In this document: positions 27,693 through 37,207 of the stretch, in pieces
Layout of the letters: each line of letters opens with the position of its first letter
How positions within the stretch are numbered: position 1 is the stretch's first letter
Origin: Metabacillus bambusae
GTDB taxonomy: Bacteria; Bacillota; Bacilli; Bacillales; Bacillaceae
Direction of reading: 5' to 3'
DNA length: 64,000 nt
Assembly: GCF_017497975.1 (NCBI RefSeq)
Contig: NZ_JAGDEL010000007.1
Coordinates: 1-64,000 of the forward strand
Notes under the pieces: generated by a model
Seen by the model: only the letters and a program-made list of their open reading frames with translations
What the model was told of the DNA's origin: nothing
The model's database searches: none
Position numbers and translations under genes: made by a program

Positions 27693-27716
27693 GATAAAGC
27701 TATAGAATTCTTTCAC

Positions 27717-27745
27717 TTGACATAACAAGAGTGATAAGTGATAGA
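27717..27745 (+). promoter_or_regulatory. possible promoter of dnaJ
   Basis: TTGACA at 27717-27722, 17-base spacer, GATAGA at 27740-27745. The -35 is perfect and the -10 poor. It would allow dnaJ expression behind the terminator. Confidence 0.4.
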
Positions 27746-27837
27746 TGCAACAAAAATTCGAAACAACAATTTGTTGCTTTTACTCTCTTTTGAGTGATAC
27801 AATTTACCTTATGTGAGAAAATCGGGAGTGAGAAATT

Positions 27838-28959
27838 ATGAGCAAGCGTGATTACTATGAAGTACTCGGGTTAAGTAAGAACGCGAATAAAGATGAGATT
27901 AAAAAAGCTTATCGTAAGCTTTCAAAGCAATACCATCCTGATATTAATAAAGAAGCGGATGCTAACGAGAAATTCAAGGAAATAAAAGAAGCCTATGAAA
28001 CATTAAGTGATGATCAAAAGAAATCACACTATGATCAATTTGGACATACTGATCCAAATCAAGGCTTTGGTGGCGGCGCTGGCTTCGGTGGAGATGGTTT
28101 TGGCTTTGAAGATATTTTTAGCTCAATCTTTGGCGGAGGAACAAGAAGACGTGATCCGAATGCACCAAGACAAGGTGCGGATTTACAATATACAATGACA
28201 TTAGACTTTGAAGAAGCTATTTTTGGAAAAGAAACGACGATCGAAATTCCTAGAGAAGAAACTTGTGAAACATGTGATGGATCAGGTGCACAAAAAGGAA
28301 CTAAACCTGAAACATGTACACATTGTGGTGGTAGTGGTCAATTAAATGTAGAACAAAATACTCCATTTGGCCGAATTGTGAATCGCCGTGTTTGTAATCA
28401 CTGTGAAGGCACAGGTAAAATGATTAAACACAAATGTGGAACATGTCGTGGAACTGGAAAAGTGAAAAAGCGTAAAAAGATTCAAGTGAAAATTCCTGCC
28501 GGTGTGGATGATGGTCAACAATTGCGAGTATCTGGACAAGGGGAACCAGGTGTAAATGGTGGACCTCCTGGAGATTTATATGTCGTATTCCACGTAAGAG
28601 AGCATGAGTTCTTTGAAAGAGAAGGCGATGATGTATACTGTGATATGCCATTAACCTTTGCTCAAGCTGCACTAGGAGACGAAATTCAAGTACCCACACT
28701 ACATGGCAAAGTGAAATTAAAAGTGCCAGCAGGTACGCAAACTGGTAAGAAATTCCGTTTAACTGGAAAAGGTGTTCCTAATGTTAGAGGTTATGGACAA
28801 GGTGACCAATATGTTATTTTACGTGTATTGACACCAACGAGCTTAACTGAAAAACAAAAGGAATTACTTCGTGAATTTGCTGAAATTAGTGGAGCAAAGC
28901 CTGATGAACATGAAGATAGCTTTTTTGATAAAGTAAAACGAGCTTTCAAAGGTGATTAA
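27838..28959 (+). CDS. dnaJ: chaperone protein DnaJ (Hsp40)
   Basis: Co-chaperone that delivers substrates to DnaK and stimulates its ATPase. The 373 residues contain the J domain with the HPD motif ([11 protein letters not shown]), a Gly/Phe-rich linker, four zinc-finger repeats of CxxCxGxG type ([32 protein letters not shown]) and the C-terminal substrate-binding domains. GGGAGTG precedes the ATG. Full-length type I DnaJ. Confidence 0.97.
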   Translation: MSKRDYYEVLGLSKNANKDEIKKAYRKLSKQYHPDINKEADANEKFKEIKEAYETLSDDQKKSHYDQFGHTDPNQGFGGGAGFGGDGFGFEDIFSSIFGGGTRRRDPNAPRQGADLQYTMTLDFEEAIFGKETTIEIPREETCETCDGSGAQKGTKPETCTHCGGSGQLNVEQNTPFGRIVNRRVCNHCEGTGKMIKHKCGTCRGTGKVKKRKKIQVKIPAGVDDGQQLRVSGQGEPGVNGGPPGDLYVVFHVREHEFFEREGDDVYCDMPLTFAQAALGDEIQVPTLHGKVKLKVPAGTQTGKKFRLTGKGVPNVRGYGQGDQYVILRVLTPTSLTEKQKELLREFAEISGAKPDEHEDSFFDKVKRAFKGD

Positions 28960-29007
28960 GTAATCTATTAAAGATGAACAAACGTATGAGGATTGGAGTT
29001 GGTAGAT

Positions 29008-29946
29008 ATGAAGTGGTCAGAATTTAGTATTCATACAACACAAGAAGCAGTAGAACCCATTTCAAATATATTACACGAGGCTGGGGCAAGCGGTGTAGTC
29101 ATTGAGGATATTGCTGATTTAGTTAAGGAACGAAGTACTGCACTTGGCGAAATCTACCAACTAGATCCAACCGATTATCCAGAAGAAGGGGTTATTGTTA
29201 AAGCATATTTACCGGTCAACAGCTTCCTGGGTGAAACAGTTGACGGGATTAAAGCTACGATAAACAACCTCTTGCTATATGATATTGATTTAGGAAAAAA
29301 TCATGTAACAATTAGTGAAATAAATGAAGAAGAATGGGCAACAGCCTGGAAAAAATATTACCATCCTGTAAAAATTTCAGAGAAGTTTACAATTGTTCCA
29401 ACCTGGGAAATTTATGAGCCAGTAAGTTCAGATGAATTGATTATTGAGCTAGATCCAGGGATGGCATTTGGAACAGGTACACATCCAACAACAGTACTAT
29501 GTATTCAAGCATTAGAGCGTACTGTACAAAAAGATGATAAAGTAATTGATGTTGGTACAGGATCAGGTGTATTAAGTATTGCTGCTGGATTACTGGGTGC
29601 TAAACAAATTCAAGCACTAGATTTAGATCAGGTTGCTGTTGAAAGTGCGCGTTTAAATTGTAAGCTTAATAAAGTACAAAATGTTGTCAATGTTTCACAA
29701 AACAATCTTTTAGATGGTATAGAAGGCCCTGTAGACTTGGTTGTTTCAAATATATTAGCTGAAATAATTGTTCGCTTTATCGATAAGGCTTATGAAGTCT
29801 TAAAGGAAAATGGAACTTTTATCACATCTGGTATTATCCAAAATAAAAAGCATGAAGTGAAAGAAGCACTTCAAAACGCAGGTTTTGTGATAGAAGAAAC
29901 AATGGTCATGGAAGACTGGGTTGCATTTATTGCTAAGAAGAAGTAG
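29008..29946 (+). CDS. prmA: ribosomal protein L11 methyltransferase
   Basis: SAM-dependent enzyme that trimethylates uL11. From ATG 29008 it has 312 residues, starting [19 protein letters not shown], with [20 protein letters not shown], the SAM motif [15 protein letters not shown] and the NILAEII catalytic-region motif. ATG 29008 has TTGGAG nine bases ahead; the TTG at 28993 overlaps that site. The dnaK-dnaJ-prmA-rsmE-mtaB order is conserved in Bacillus. Confidence 0.95.
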   Translation: MKWSEFSIHTTQEAVEPISNILHEAGASGVVIEDIADLVKERSTALGEIYQLDPTDYPEEGVIVKAYLPVNSFLGETVDGIKATINNLLLYDIDLGKNHVTISEINEEEWATAWKKYYHPVKISEKFTIVPTWEIYEPVSSDELIIELDPGMAFGTGTHPTTVLCIQALERTVQKDDKVIDVGTGSGVLSIAAGLLGAKQIQALDLDQVAVESARLNCKLNKVQNVVNVSQNNLLDGIEGPVDLVVSNILAEIIVRFIDKAYEVLKENGTFITSGIIQNKKHEVKEALQNAGFVIEETMVMEDWVAFIAKKK

Positions 29947-29958
29947 TCTTCTTTAACT

Positions 29959-29975
29959 AAGGGGTTAGACCCCTT
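29959..29975 (+). terminator. small hairpin between prmA and rsmE
   Basis: AAGGGG and CCCCTT arms with a five-base loop. No T run follows; role uncertain. Confidence 0.35.
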
Positions 29976-30013
29976 GTGTTTGCAATTTGTATACATTAAT
30001 AGGGGTGACTGCT

Positions 30014-30769
30014 TTGCAACGTTATTTTGTAGATGAAGAAAAAGCTCATATAGAATCTAATATCCAGATTACAGGTGATGACGTACATCATATATCACGG
30101 GTATTACGTATGCAGCCAGGGAACAAGGTTATATGTTGTACAAAGGATGGTTTCGAAGCACTTTGTGAAATAGCTGAAATTACCAATGACCAAGTGAATT
30201 GTTTTATATTAGAATGGATGACGGTGAACCGTGAGCTTCCTGTTACTATAACCATTGCGAGCGGGTTGCCTAAAGGGGATAAACTTGAATGGATTATTCA
30301 AAAGGGCACCGAATTAGGTGCTTCTTCATTTATCCCTTTTAATGCTGCTCGTTCAATTGTAAAACTTGAACAAAAAAAGGTTGGAAAGAAGCTCGATCGC
30401 TGGCAAAAAATCGCTAAAGAAGCGTCAGAACAATCGTATCGTAACAAAGTCCCTACAGTCATTGAGCCATGCCAGTTTGACCAATTATTGAAAATAGCGA
30501 ATGATTACGATGTGAAAATCGTTGCTTATGAAGAATCGGCAAAGCAAGGTGAGAAAAAGAACTTAGCAAAAGCTTTTGAGGAACTAACAGAAGGTTCTTC
30601 CTTACTTGCTGTCTTTGGCCCTGAGGGTGGCTTAACAGAGCAAGAAGTGTCAAAGCTTGAAGAGCTTGGTTTTCTCGTTTGTAGCTTTGGTCCAAGAATA
30701 TTAAGAACAGAGACAGCTCCTTTATATTTATTATCAGCTGTTTCTTATTATTTCGAATTATCGAGGTGA
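30014..30769 (+). CDS. rsmE: 16S rRNA (uridine1498-N3)-methyltransferase
   Basis: SPOUT-fold methyltransferase for U1498 in 16S rRNA. From TTG 30014 the protein has 251 residues and starts MQRYFVDEEKAH. The PUA-like N-domain has DDVHHISRVLRM, and the SAM-binding trefoil knot has FGPEGGLTEQEV and LGPRILRTETAPLY-like sequence (FGPRILRTETAPL). TTG 30014 has AGGGGTG six bases upstream. Followed after six bases by mtaB. Confidence 0.94.
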   Translation: MQRYFVDEEKAHIESNIQITGDDVHHISRVLRMQPGNKVICCTKDGFEALCEIAEITNDQVNCFILEWMTVNRELPVTITIASGLPKGDKLEWIIQKGTELGASSFIPFNAARSIVKLEQKKVGKKLDRWQKIAKEASEQSYRNKVPTVIEPCQFDQLLKIANDYDVKIVAYEESAKQGEKKNLAKAFEELTEGSSLLAVFGPEGGLTEQEVSKLEELGFLVCSFGPRILRTETAPLYLLSAVSYYFELSR

Positions 30770-30775
30770 TGAATA

Positions 30776-32137
30776 ATGCCTACAGTTGCATTTCATACAT
30801 TAGGTTGTAAAGTAAATCATTATGAGACAGAAGCGATTTGGCAGCTTTTCAAAGATGCTGGCTATGATCGTACAGAATATGAGAAAGTCGCTGATGTATA
30901 TGTTATTAATACATGTACAGTAACAAATACAGGTGATAAAAAGAGTCGTCAAGTTATTCGTCGCGCGATCCGTAAAAATCCGGATGGTGTAATCTGTGTT
31001 ACAGGTTGTTATGCTCAAACTTCTCCAGCAGAAATTATGGCGATCCCTGGTGTTGATATTGTTGTCGGAACACAGGATCGTGTTAAGATGCTAGAATATA
31101 TTGAGCAATTTAAAAACGAAAGACAACCAATTAACGGTGTAAGAAATATTATGAAAACCCGTGTATATGAAGAGCTTGATGTACCTTCATTCACAGACAG
31201 AACAAGAGCATCTTTGAAAATACAAGAAGGTTGTAATAACTTTTGCACATTTTGTATCATTCCTTGGGCACGTGGCTTAATGCGTTCACGTGATCCTAAA
31301 GAGGTTGTTACACAAGCGCAGCAGCTTGTGAATGCTGGTTACAAAGAAATTGTACTAACAGGTATTCATACAGGAGGATACGGTGAAGATTTAAAGGATT
31401 ATAACTTAGCCATGCTATTACGTGACTTAGATGAGCAAGTTGAAGGTTTAAAACGAATCCGTATTTCATCAATCGAAGCAAGTCAAATATCAGATGAAGT
31501 GATAGAAGTTCTGAAAAACTCAAGAAAAGTTGTTCGTCACTTACACATTCCAATTCAATCTGGATCAGATACAGTGTTAAAACGGATGCGTAGAAAGTAT
31601 ACAATGGGATTTTTCGCTGACCGCATCAAGCTTTTAAAAGAAGCCTTGCCAGGTTTGGCGATTACATCAGATGTAATTGTTGGATTCCCAGGTGAAACAG
31701 AGGAAGAATTTTTGGAAACCTTTAACTTCATTAAAGAGCATAAGTTTTCTGAGCTTCATGTTTTTCCATATTCTAAACGTACTGGTACCCCAGCTGCTCG
31801 AATGGATGATCAAGTGGATGAGGAAATTAAAAATAACCGAGTTCACCGTTTAATTGAACTATCAGATCAATTAGCAAAAGAATATGCTTCTAATTTCGAA
31901 GATGAAGTTTTAGAGGTTATTCCTGAAGAAGCATTTAAAGAAGAGTCAAATGAAGGATTGTATGTAGGGTATACAGACAATTATTTAAAGGTTGTTTTTC
32001 CAGCTAATGAAGAAATGGTTGGTAAGATCGTAAAAGTGAAAATAACAAAGGCTGGCTACCCTTACAATGAGGGTCAATTTGTAAGAGTATTAGATGAGCC
32101 ATTGCAAACAGACGAAAATATTCGTTTATCTTCATAA
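30776..32137 (+). CDS. mtaB: tRNA t6A37 methylthiotransferase MtaB
   Basis: Radical SAM enzyme (YqeV) that converts t6A37 to ms2t6A37 in tRNA. The 453 residues have the N-terminal domain with three cluster Cys (LGCKVNHYE, VINTCTVTN, VTGCYAQ), the radical SAM core with CNNFCTFCIIPWARG, and a C-terminal TRAM domain. Length is right for the family. GAGGTGATGAATA precedes the ATG. Confidence 0.95.
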   Translation: MPTVAFHTLGCKVNHYETEAIWQLFKDAGYDRTEYEKVADVYVINTCTVTNTGDKKSRQVIRRAIRKNPDGVICVTGCYAQTSPAEIMAIPGVDIVVGTQDRVKMLEYIEQFKNERQPINGVRNIMKTRVYEELDVPSFTDRTRASLKIQEGCNNFCTFCIIPWARGLMRSRDPKEVVTQAQQLVNAGYKEIVLTGIHTGGYGEDLKDYNLAMLLRDLDEQVEGLKRIRISSIEASQISDEVIEVLKNSRKVVRHLHIPIQSGSDTVLKRMRRKYTMGFFADRIKLLKEALPGLAITSDVIVGFPGETEEEFLETFNFIKEHKFSELHVFPYSKRTGTPAARMDDQVDEEIKNNRVHRLIELSDQLAKEYASNFEDEVLEVIPEEAFKEESNEGLYVGYTDNYLKVVFPANEEMVGKIVKVKITKAGYPYNEGQFVRVLDEPLQTDENIRLSS

Positions 32138-32187
32138 GGCAATTGGGATTGGTTGTTATTTAGCCAATCCCTTTATTTGTTTACCAT

Positions 32188-32377
32188 GAAACTATTTAAT
32201 TCTTGTACTGAGGATAAGCGCTTGGCATTCAGCTCCAGCGCCCAGCGACTAGTGGACTTCCCTCACCTCTGTACGATAAATCAACATCGACGCTCGTGCT
32301 TCTTCGTGTTTCCTTTATCTCCTACGGCTCAGTACAGTCCATACGTTGCTAAACAGGCACTTGCGCTTTTGTTCTTT
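32188..32377 (+). repeat. dispersed intergenic repeat, family B, copy 3 (variant middle)
   Basis: Shares TTGTACTGAGGATAAGCGCT and GGCATTCAGCTCCAGCGCC at its start and GCACTTGCGCTTTTGTTCTT at its end with copies 1 and 2, but the middle (CTCCTACGGCTCAGTACAG) differs. An 80-codon ORF across it is an accident of the repeat. Confidence 0.75.
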
Positions 32378-32433
32378 TCAGAAAAATATTCATAAGTAAA
32401 TGTGTAAATTTAATTAATAAGTGCAAATTAATT

Positions 32434-32462
32434 TTGTACTCGTTTTTATTTTTTGATAATGT
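32434..32462 (+). promoter_or_regulatory. possible promoter of deoC
   Basis: TTGTAC at 32434-32439, 17-base spacer, TAATGT at 32457-32462. Both elements are imperfect. Confidence 0.35.
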
Positions 32463-32510
32463 TAAGATGTAAGAGGTCGGACAACTATATGTAGAAGGAG
32501 ACGATACATA

Positions 32511-33179
32511 ATGTCAAATATAGCAAAAATGATTGATCATACTGCTCTTAAGGCAGATACAACTAAGGATACAATCGAAAAGCTTTGCACAGAAGCTAGT
32601 GAATACAAGTTTGCCTCTGTATGTGTAAACCCAACCTGGGTAGAAACAGCAGCAAAGTTGTTAAAAGGATCTGATGTAAAGGTTTGTACAGTTATTGGTT
32701 TTCCATTAGGAGCGAATACACCTGAAACAAAAGCATTTGAAACAAAAGATGCCATTGAAAAAGGTGCAACTGAAGTTGATATGGTTATTAATATCGGAGC
32801 TCTTAAGGACAAAAATGATGAGCTTGTAGAACGAGACATCAGAGCTGTTGCAGGCGCTGCAAAGGGTAAAGCCTTATCAAAGGTAATAATTGAGACAAGT
32901 CTTTTAACAGAAGAAGAGAAGGTTAGAGCTTGTGAGATTGCTGTGCGCGCTGGAGCTGATTATGTTAAAACATCAACTGGTTTTTCAAGCGGTGGAGCAA
33001 CCGTTGAGGATATAGAACTTATGAGAAAAACAGTTGGGCCAGAGATTGGTGTGAAAGCATCTGGTGGAGTCCGAGACACAGAAGGTGCCGAAGCAATGGT
33101 GAAGGCAGGAGCAACTCGTATTGGAGCAAGCTCTGGCGTCTCAATCGTTAAAGGTGAGATATCAAATTCTGATTATTAA
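32511..33179 (+). CDS. deoC: deoxyribose-phosphate aldolase
   Basis: Class I aldolase that splits deoxyribose 5-phosphate into acetaldehyde and glyceraldehyde 3-phosphate in deoxynucleoside catabolism. The 222 residues are a complete TIM barrel: [12 protein letters not shown] at the start, [22 protein letters not shown], the Schiff-base Lys in [11 protein letters not shown] near 152, and [10 protein letters not shown] with the second Lys. AGAAGGAGACG precedes the ATG. Its place between mtaB and rpsU differs from B. subtilis, where deoC is with nupC-pdp. Confidence 0.96.
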   Translation: MSNIAKMIDHTALKADTTKDTIEKLCTEASEYKFASVCVNPTWVETAAKLLKGSDVKVCTVIGFPLGANTPETKAFETKDAIEKGATEVDMVINIGALKDKNDELVERDIRAVAGAAKGKALSKVIIETSLLTEEEKVRACEIAVRAGADYVKTSTGFSSGGATVEDIELMRKTVGPEIGVKASGGVRDTEGAEAMVKAGATRIGASSGVSIVKGEISNSDY

Positions 33180-33184
33180 TTTTT

Positions 33185-33223
33185 AGGCTCTGTTAAATCA
33201 ACAAACCAAGTTTAACAGAGCTA
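33185..33223. repeat. minimal family A element behind deoC, likely acting as terminator
   Basis: AGGCTCTGTTAAA, 13 bases, TTTAACAGAGCTA: the two terminal inverted repeats of family A with the 150-bp interior missing. The arms pair over 11-12 bp, so the transcript would form a hairpin just past deoC. No long T run follows. Confidence 0.65.
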
Positions 33224-33339
33224 ATCTTTAAACCAATTTTTCACTTATTGATATTTGTACAATCAACAAATAAAAGCTAGCATATAATAATCGAATAATT
33301 CAAACAACAATTTATACACGGAACTTTTTACTATATGAG

Positions 33340-33368
33340 TTGACCTGCATTATTCGTTATATTATAAT
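33340..33368 (+). promoter_or_regulatory. SigA-type promoter of rpsU-yqeY
   Basis: TTGACC at 33340-33345, 17-base spacer, perfect TATAAT at 33363-33368. The leader to rpsU would be about 155 nt. Confidence 0.7.
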
Positions 33369-33527
33369 TGCAAAGTACATGTTTTGTTATACTATCCAAA
33401 TTAATATTTAAAGGATGAAGTATAAGAAAAACTAAGGCATTCGCACTTTGCGGTAAGCCATGTTTTTCTAGTAGACATGTTTTATTTAAAGATGTCGATT
33501 GGTTGTATTCGGAGGGAGGGAAAGAGA

Positions 33528-33701
33528 ATGTCAAAAACGGTCGTTCGTAAAAACGAGTCGCTTGAAGATGCTCTTCGTCGTTTCAAACGTACTGTATCTA
33601 AAAGTGGTACAATACAAGAAGCTAGAAAGCGCGAATTCTATGAAAAGCCTAGCGTAAAGCGTAAGAAAAAGTCTGAAGCAGCTAGAAAGCGCAAATTCTA
33701 A
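33528..33701 (+). CDS. rpsU: 30S ribosomal protein bS21
   Basis: Small-subunit protein near the mRNA exit. The 57 residues are very basic and match the family: [20 protein letters not shown], then [23 protein letters not shown] 33528 has GGAGGGAGGG upstream; upstream in-frame starts give residues outside the family. Followed by yqeY after 14 bp, the common arrangement. The run AGCTAGAAAGCGC occurs twice in the 3' part, encoding two ARKR motifs. Confidence 0.97.
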   Translation: MSKTVVRKNESLEDALRRFKRTVSKSGTIQEARKREFYEKPSVKRKKKSEAARKRKF

Positions 33702-33715
33702 AAGAGGGTGTACTT

Positions 33716-34162
33716 ATGAGTCTTCTTGAGCAATTAAATCAAGATATGAAACAAGCGATGAAAAACAAAGAAAAAGACAAGTTAATTGTCATTCGAATGG
33801 TCAAGGCTGCTTTGCAAAATGAAGCGATTAAACTTGGCAAAAATGAGTTGTCTGAAGAAGAAGACTTGACAGTTCTTTCTCGCGAATTAAAGCAACGTAA
33901 AGACTCCCTCCAGGAATTTAAAAATGCTGATCGTTTGGACTTAGTTGAAAAAACACAAGCGGAAATCGATGTATTAGTCGATTATATGCCTGAGCAGCTT
34001 TCCGAAGAAGAGGTTTCTGAAATCGTTAAACAAACAATTTCAGAAGTGAATGCATCTTCTAAAGCGGATATGGGGAAAGTAATGGGAGCACTCATGCCCA
34101 AAGTTAAAGGAAAAGCAGACGGAAGTCTTGTTAATAAGCTTGTGCAACAACAGCTATCATAA
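33716..34162 (+). CDS. yqeY: YqeY/GatB-like tRNA amidotransferase-related protein
   Basis: A 148-residue protein: an N-terminal helical YqeY domain and a C-terminal GatB/YqeY-like domain ([38 protein letters not shown]) that in GatB contacts tRNA. A function of its own is not established. AGAGGGTG is the ribosome binding site. Linked to rpsU and closed by a terminator. Confidence 0.94.
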   Translation: MSLLEQLNQDMKQAMKNKEKDKLIVIRMVKAALQNEAIKLGKNELSEEEDLTVLSRELKQRKDSLQEFKNADRLDLVEKTQAEIDVLVDYMPEQLSEEEVSEIVKQTISEVNASSKADMGKVMGALMPKVKGKADGSLVNKLVQQQLS

Positions 34163-34168
34163 ATTTTA

Positions 34169-34199
34169 AGACACCTTGCCTTGCAAGGTGTCTTTTAGT
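34169..34199 (+). terminator. terminator of rpsU-yqeY
   Basis: AAGACACCTTGC and GCAAGGTGTCTT arms followed by TTAGTTATT. Strong stem seven bases after yqeY. Confidence 0.85.
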
Positions 34200-34203
34200 T
34201 ATT

Positions 34204-34370
34204 GGCTCTGTTAAAGGCTGCTCACAATTGATTATTGCACTTTGTTGATTGGGACGGATATGTGAGACTCCTGCTGGAGTGCAGTCTAAGGGAGACCCCA
34301 AAGGTGCAAAGCACGGAGGGTCTCCCGGACCGCTCGCAGCGGAAATCAACAATCACGTTTAACAAAGCCT
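34204..34370 (-). repeat. dispersed intergenic repeat, family A, copy 3 (inverted)
   Basis: Reverse orientation relative to copies 1 and 2: GGCTCTGTTAAA at the left, GAGACTCCTGCTGGAG and AGCGGAAATCAACAATC inside, TTTAACAAAGCCT at the right. It is directly followed by family B copy 4, forming a composite of about 320 bp. Confidence 0.85.
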
Positions 34371-34377
34371 AGTTATT

Positions 34378-34526
34378 AAGGAACTTATAAAATTCTTGTA
34401 GTGTGAATAAGCGCTAAGACATCCAGCTCCAGCGCCTAGCGAACTTTTCACACCTTATAAACTAAGTCAACATCGAACCAAGGAGTGCTCCTGTTCAATC
34501 GTCGCTAGCGATAACGCTTTTGTATT
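34378..34526 (+). repeat. dispersed intergenic repeat, family B, copy 4 (variant middle)
   Basis: AACTTATAAAATTCTTGTAG and ATCCAGCTCCAGCGCCTAGC at the start and GCTAGCGATAACGCTTTTG at the end correspond to family B; the interior differs from copies 1 and 2 and is closer in layout to copy 3. Confidence 0.75.
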
Positions 34527-34671
34527 TTGCATGAAGATAAAAGTGCCAATCATAAAAAGATATTACATAAGAAACGGATTGAAGTAATAAATTTTTATTA
34601 ATAATTGAAACCAAATACAAACTAAAAACGTATTAAGTATAGGGCGTTATAGAGAGGAGGTTTTTAGACAA

Positions 34672-35991
34672 ATGAGAAAGCGTTTTTACCAGTTAATGAT
34701 TGTCGTAGCTTTTATTTTGGCTTTGTTTAATGGTTTTAGTCATGAGCTCAAAGCTGATTCTAACCAAAAGGTATTTATCATACCTCTTGAGGAAACGGTC
34801 GAGAAAGGTCTCTCGCAATATATTAAGCGAACAATCTCAGAAGCGAAATCTCAGGAGGCTGACCACATTATTCTTGAAATAGATACATTGGGTGGTGCTG
34901 TTGATGGAGCTTTGGAGATAGCTGATACACTCCGTTCAAGTGAAATCCCGATCACTGCTTATATTAATAGAAGAGCTATTTCAGCAGGAGCTTATATTGC
35001 GTTGAATGCGGACCAGATATATATGGCTCCAGGTAGCCAGATGGGATCTGCTGCAATCATTACAGGGGATGGTAATGCTGCAGATGATAAGTCTCAATCG
35101 TTATGGCTGTCAGAATTGAAAGAATCAGCAGAACGGAATGGGCGTGATCCAAAATATGCGTTGGCAATGGCAGATAAGGATGTTGATATTCCTGAATATG
35201 GAGCAGGTAAAGGAGATTTATTAACACTAGAGACAAAGCAAGCATTTGAAGTTGGATATTCAGAAGGAACTGCTGAAAATCGCAAAGACTTATTAAAACA
35301 ATTAAATTTAACAGGTGCTTCCATAATCGAGGCTGAAGAAAGCTTTGCAGAGAAAGTGGCAAGATTTATCACACATCCTGTTGTTGTTCCTATTCTTCTA
35401 TCGATAGGTAGTATTGGTTTAGTTGTTGAACTTTATTCTCCAGGATTTGGTGTCGCGGGATTTATGGGACTAACTTCACTTTTTTTATTTTTTTATGGTC
35501 ACTTAGTTGCTGGGTTAGCTGGTATGGAATCAATTATATTGTTTGTTTTAGGAATTATATTGGTAATCGCTGAATTTTTTGTACCAGGTGGTATAATGGG
35601 AGCATTGGGCTTTGCTAGTATGATTATAAGTTTATACTTAGCATCAGGTGATTTTGTCAATATGACGATTTCCTTATTAACTGCCCTAGCTGTTTCAATT
35701 ATAGTTTCTATTCTACTAGTAAAGGTGTTTGGAAAACGTATGAATATTTTTAAAAAGCTAATATTGCGTGACTCAACAAATACCGAGAGTGGTTACGTGT
35801 CAAATAAATCAAGAGCTGAATTACTTGACCTTGAAGGAGTTGCATTAACGACATTAAGACCTTCAGGAACAGCTATAATTGCAGACGAACGATTAGATGT
35901 TGTAACAGAAGGTGGCTTTATCTCTCAAGGCCAAAGGGTAAAAGTTGTTAAGGTGGAAGGCTCAAGAATTGTTGTTAGAGAACTGAAATAA
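34672..35991 (+). CDS. yqeZ: YqeZ, NfeD-type membrane serine protease
   Basis: A ClpP-fold membrane protease of the NfeD1b type, encoded next to the flotillin FloA as in most genomes. The 439 residues have a signal peptide (about 1-28), a protease domain with GGAVDGALEIADTL and AISAGAYIALNADQIYMAP (Ser-Lys dyad type), several membrane segments at about 235-355, and a C-terminal OB-fold. AGAGAGGAGG lies 11 bases before the ATG. Probably co-transcribed with floA. Confidence 0.93.
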   Translation: MRKRFYQLMIVVAFILALFNGFSHELKADSNQKVFIIPLEETVEKGLSQYIKRTISEAKSQEADHIILEIDTLGGAVDGALEIADTLRSSEIPITAYINRRAISAGAYIALNADQIYMAPGSQMGSAAIITGDGNAADDKSQSLWLSELKESAERNGRDPKYALAMADKDVDIPEYGAGKGDLLTLETKQAFEVGYSEGTAENRKDLLKQLNLTGASIIEAEESFAEKVARFITHPVVVPILLSIGSIGLVVELYSPGFGVAGFMGLTSLFLFFYGHLVAGLAGMESIILFVLGIILVIAEFFVPGGIMGALGFASMIISLYLASGDFVNMTISLLTALAVSIIVSILLVKVFGKRMNIFKKLILRDSTNTESGYVSNKSRAELLDLEGVALTTLRPSGTAIIADERLDVVTEGGFISQGQRVKVVKVEGSRIVVRELK

Positions 35992-36103
35992 TAAAGAACA
36001 AGGCTGGTTACTTTATCAAGCATTTTACAGTAGCTTTTTTATAAAAGTGATCTGACTGCTAGGAATGCTTGATTTTGATACATTATACATTAGGAGGAAA
36101 ACA

Positions 36104-37096
36104 ATGGAAGCATCAGCAATATTAATTATTGGACTCGTTATACTAGGCTTAATCTTTTTAGGTATCTTTTTTACATTTGTACCAATTGCACTATGGATCT
36201 CAGCTCTTGCAGCAGGGGTTAAAATTAGCATCTTTACTTTAATCGGAATGAGACTACGACGTGTTATTCCAAGTAGGGTCGTTAATCCTTTAATTAAGGC
36301 ACATAAAGCAGGACTTGGTATTACAACAAATCAGCTAGAAAGTCATTATTTAGCAGGTGGTAATGTAGACCGTGTTGTAAATGCGCTAATTGCAGCGGAA
36401 CGTGCAAATATTGAATTAACCTTTGAACGTGCTGCAGCAATCGATCTAGCTGGACGTGACGTTCTAGAAGCTGTACAAATGAGTGTTAACCCAAAAGTAA
36501 TTGAAACTCCTTTCATTTCAGGTGTAGCGATGGATGGAATTGAAGTAAAAGCAAAAGCAAGAATAACTGTTAGAGCGAACATCGATCGTTTAGTAGGGGG
36601 AGCAGGTGAGGATACGATAATAGCTCGTGTTGGCGAAGGGATTGTAAGTACAATTGGTTCCCAAAAAGATCATAAAAAGGTATTGGAAAATCCTGACATG
36701 ATTTCTCAAACTGTTTTAGGGAAAGGCTTAGATTCCGGTACTGCCTTTGAAATTCTCTCGATTGATATCGCGGATGTTGATATCGGTAAAAACATTGGTG
36801 CTGAATTACAAACAGAGCAAGCAGAAGCAGATAAGAAAATTGCTCAGGCTAAAGCAGAAGAAAGAAGAGCAATGGCTGTTGCTCAAGAACAAGAAATGCT
36901 TGCACGAGTACAAGAAATGAAAGCAAAAGTTGTAGAAAGTGAAGCAACAGTTCCACTTGCTATGGCTGAGGCACTCCGCTCTGGTAACATAGGGGTAATG
37001 GATTATATGAATATTAAAAATATCTCCGCTGATACAGACATGAGAGACTCAATTGGTAAAACAAATCAAGATCAAAATGATAATGACCAATATTGA
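36104..37096 (+). CDS. floA: flotillin-like protein FloA
   Basis: Scaffold of membrane microdomains that affects membrane fluidity, signalling and secretion. From ATG 36104 it has 330 residues: an N-terminal hairpin of hydrophobic segments (about 5-50), an SPFH/PHB-like domain ([38 protein letters not shown]) and an Ala/Glu-rich coiled coil ([18 protein letters not shown]). TAGGAGGAAAACA precedes this ATG; an in-frame upstream start at 36065 has no site. The pair with yqeZ supports the call. Confidence 0.96.
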   Translation: MEASAILIIGLVILGLIFLGIFFTFVPIALWISALAAGVKISIFTLIGMRLRRVIPSRVVNPLIKAHKAGLGITTNQLESHYLAGGNVDRVVNALIAAERANIELTFERAAAIDLAGRDVLEAVQMSVNPKVIETPFISGVAMDGIEVKAKARITVRANIDRLVGGAGEDTIIARVGEGIVSTIGSQKDHKKVLENPDMISQTVLGKGLDSGTAFEILSIDIADVDIGKNIGAELQTEQAEADKKIAQAKAEERRAMAVAQEQEMLARVQEMKAKVVESEATVPLAMAEALRSGNIGVMDYMNIKNISADTDMRDSIGKTNQDQNDNDQY

Positions 37097-37207
37097 TCGG
37101 TAGATTATACCAGCTTAAATAAGGTGGTGGATGGTGGAGCTAAGCAATCTATATCGTCTATGCCTAGCTTCCCATCCTTTTCCTTCATTTAAAGGAGGGA
37201 GTGACTT

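Noticed and set aside
32153-32395. 80-codon ORF after mtaB
   Set aside because: It runs through a family B repeat and reflects the repeat's lack of stops, not a gene.
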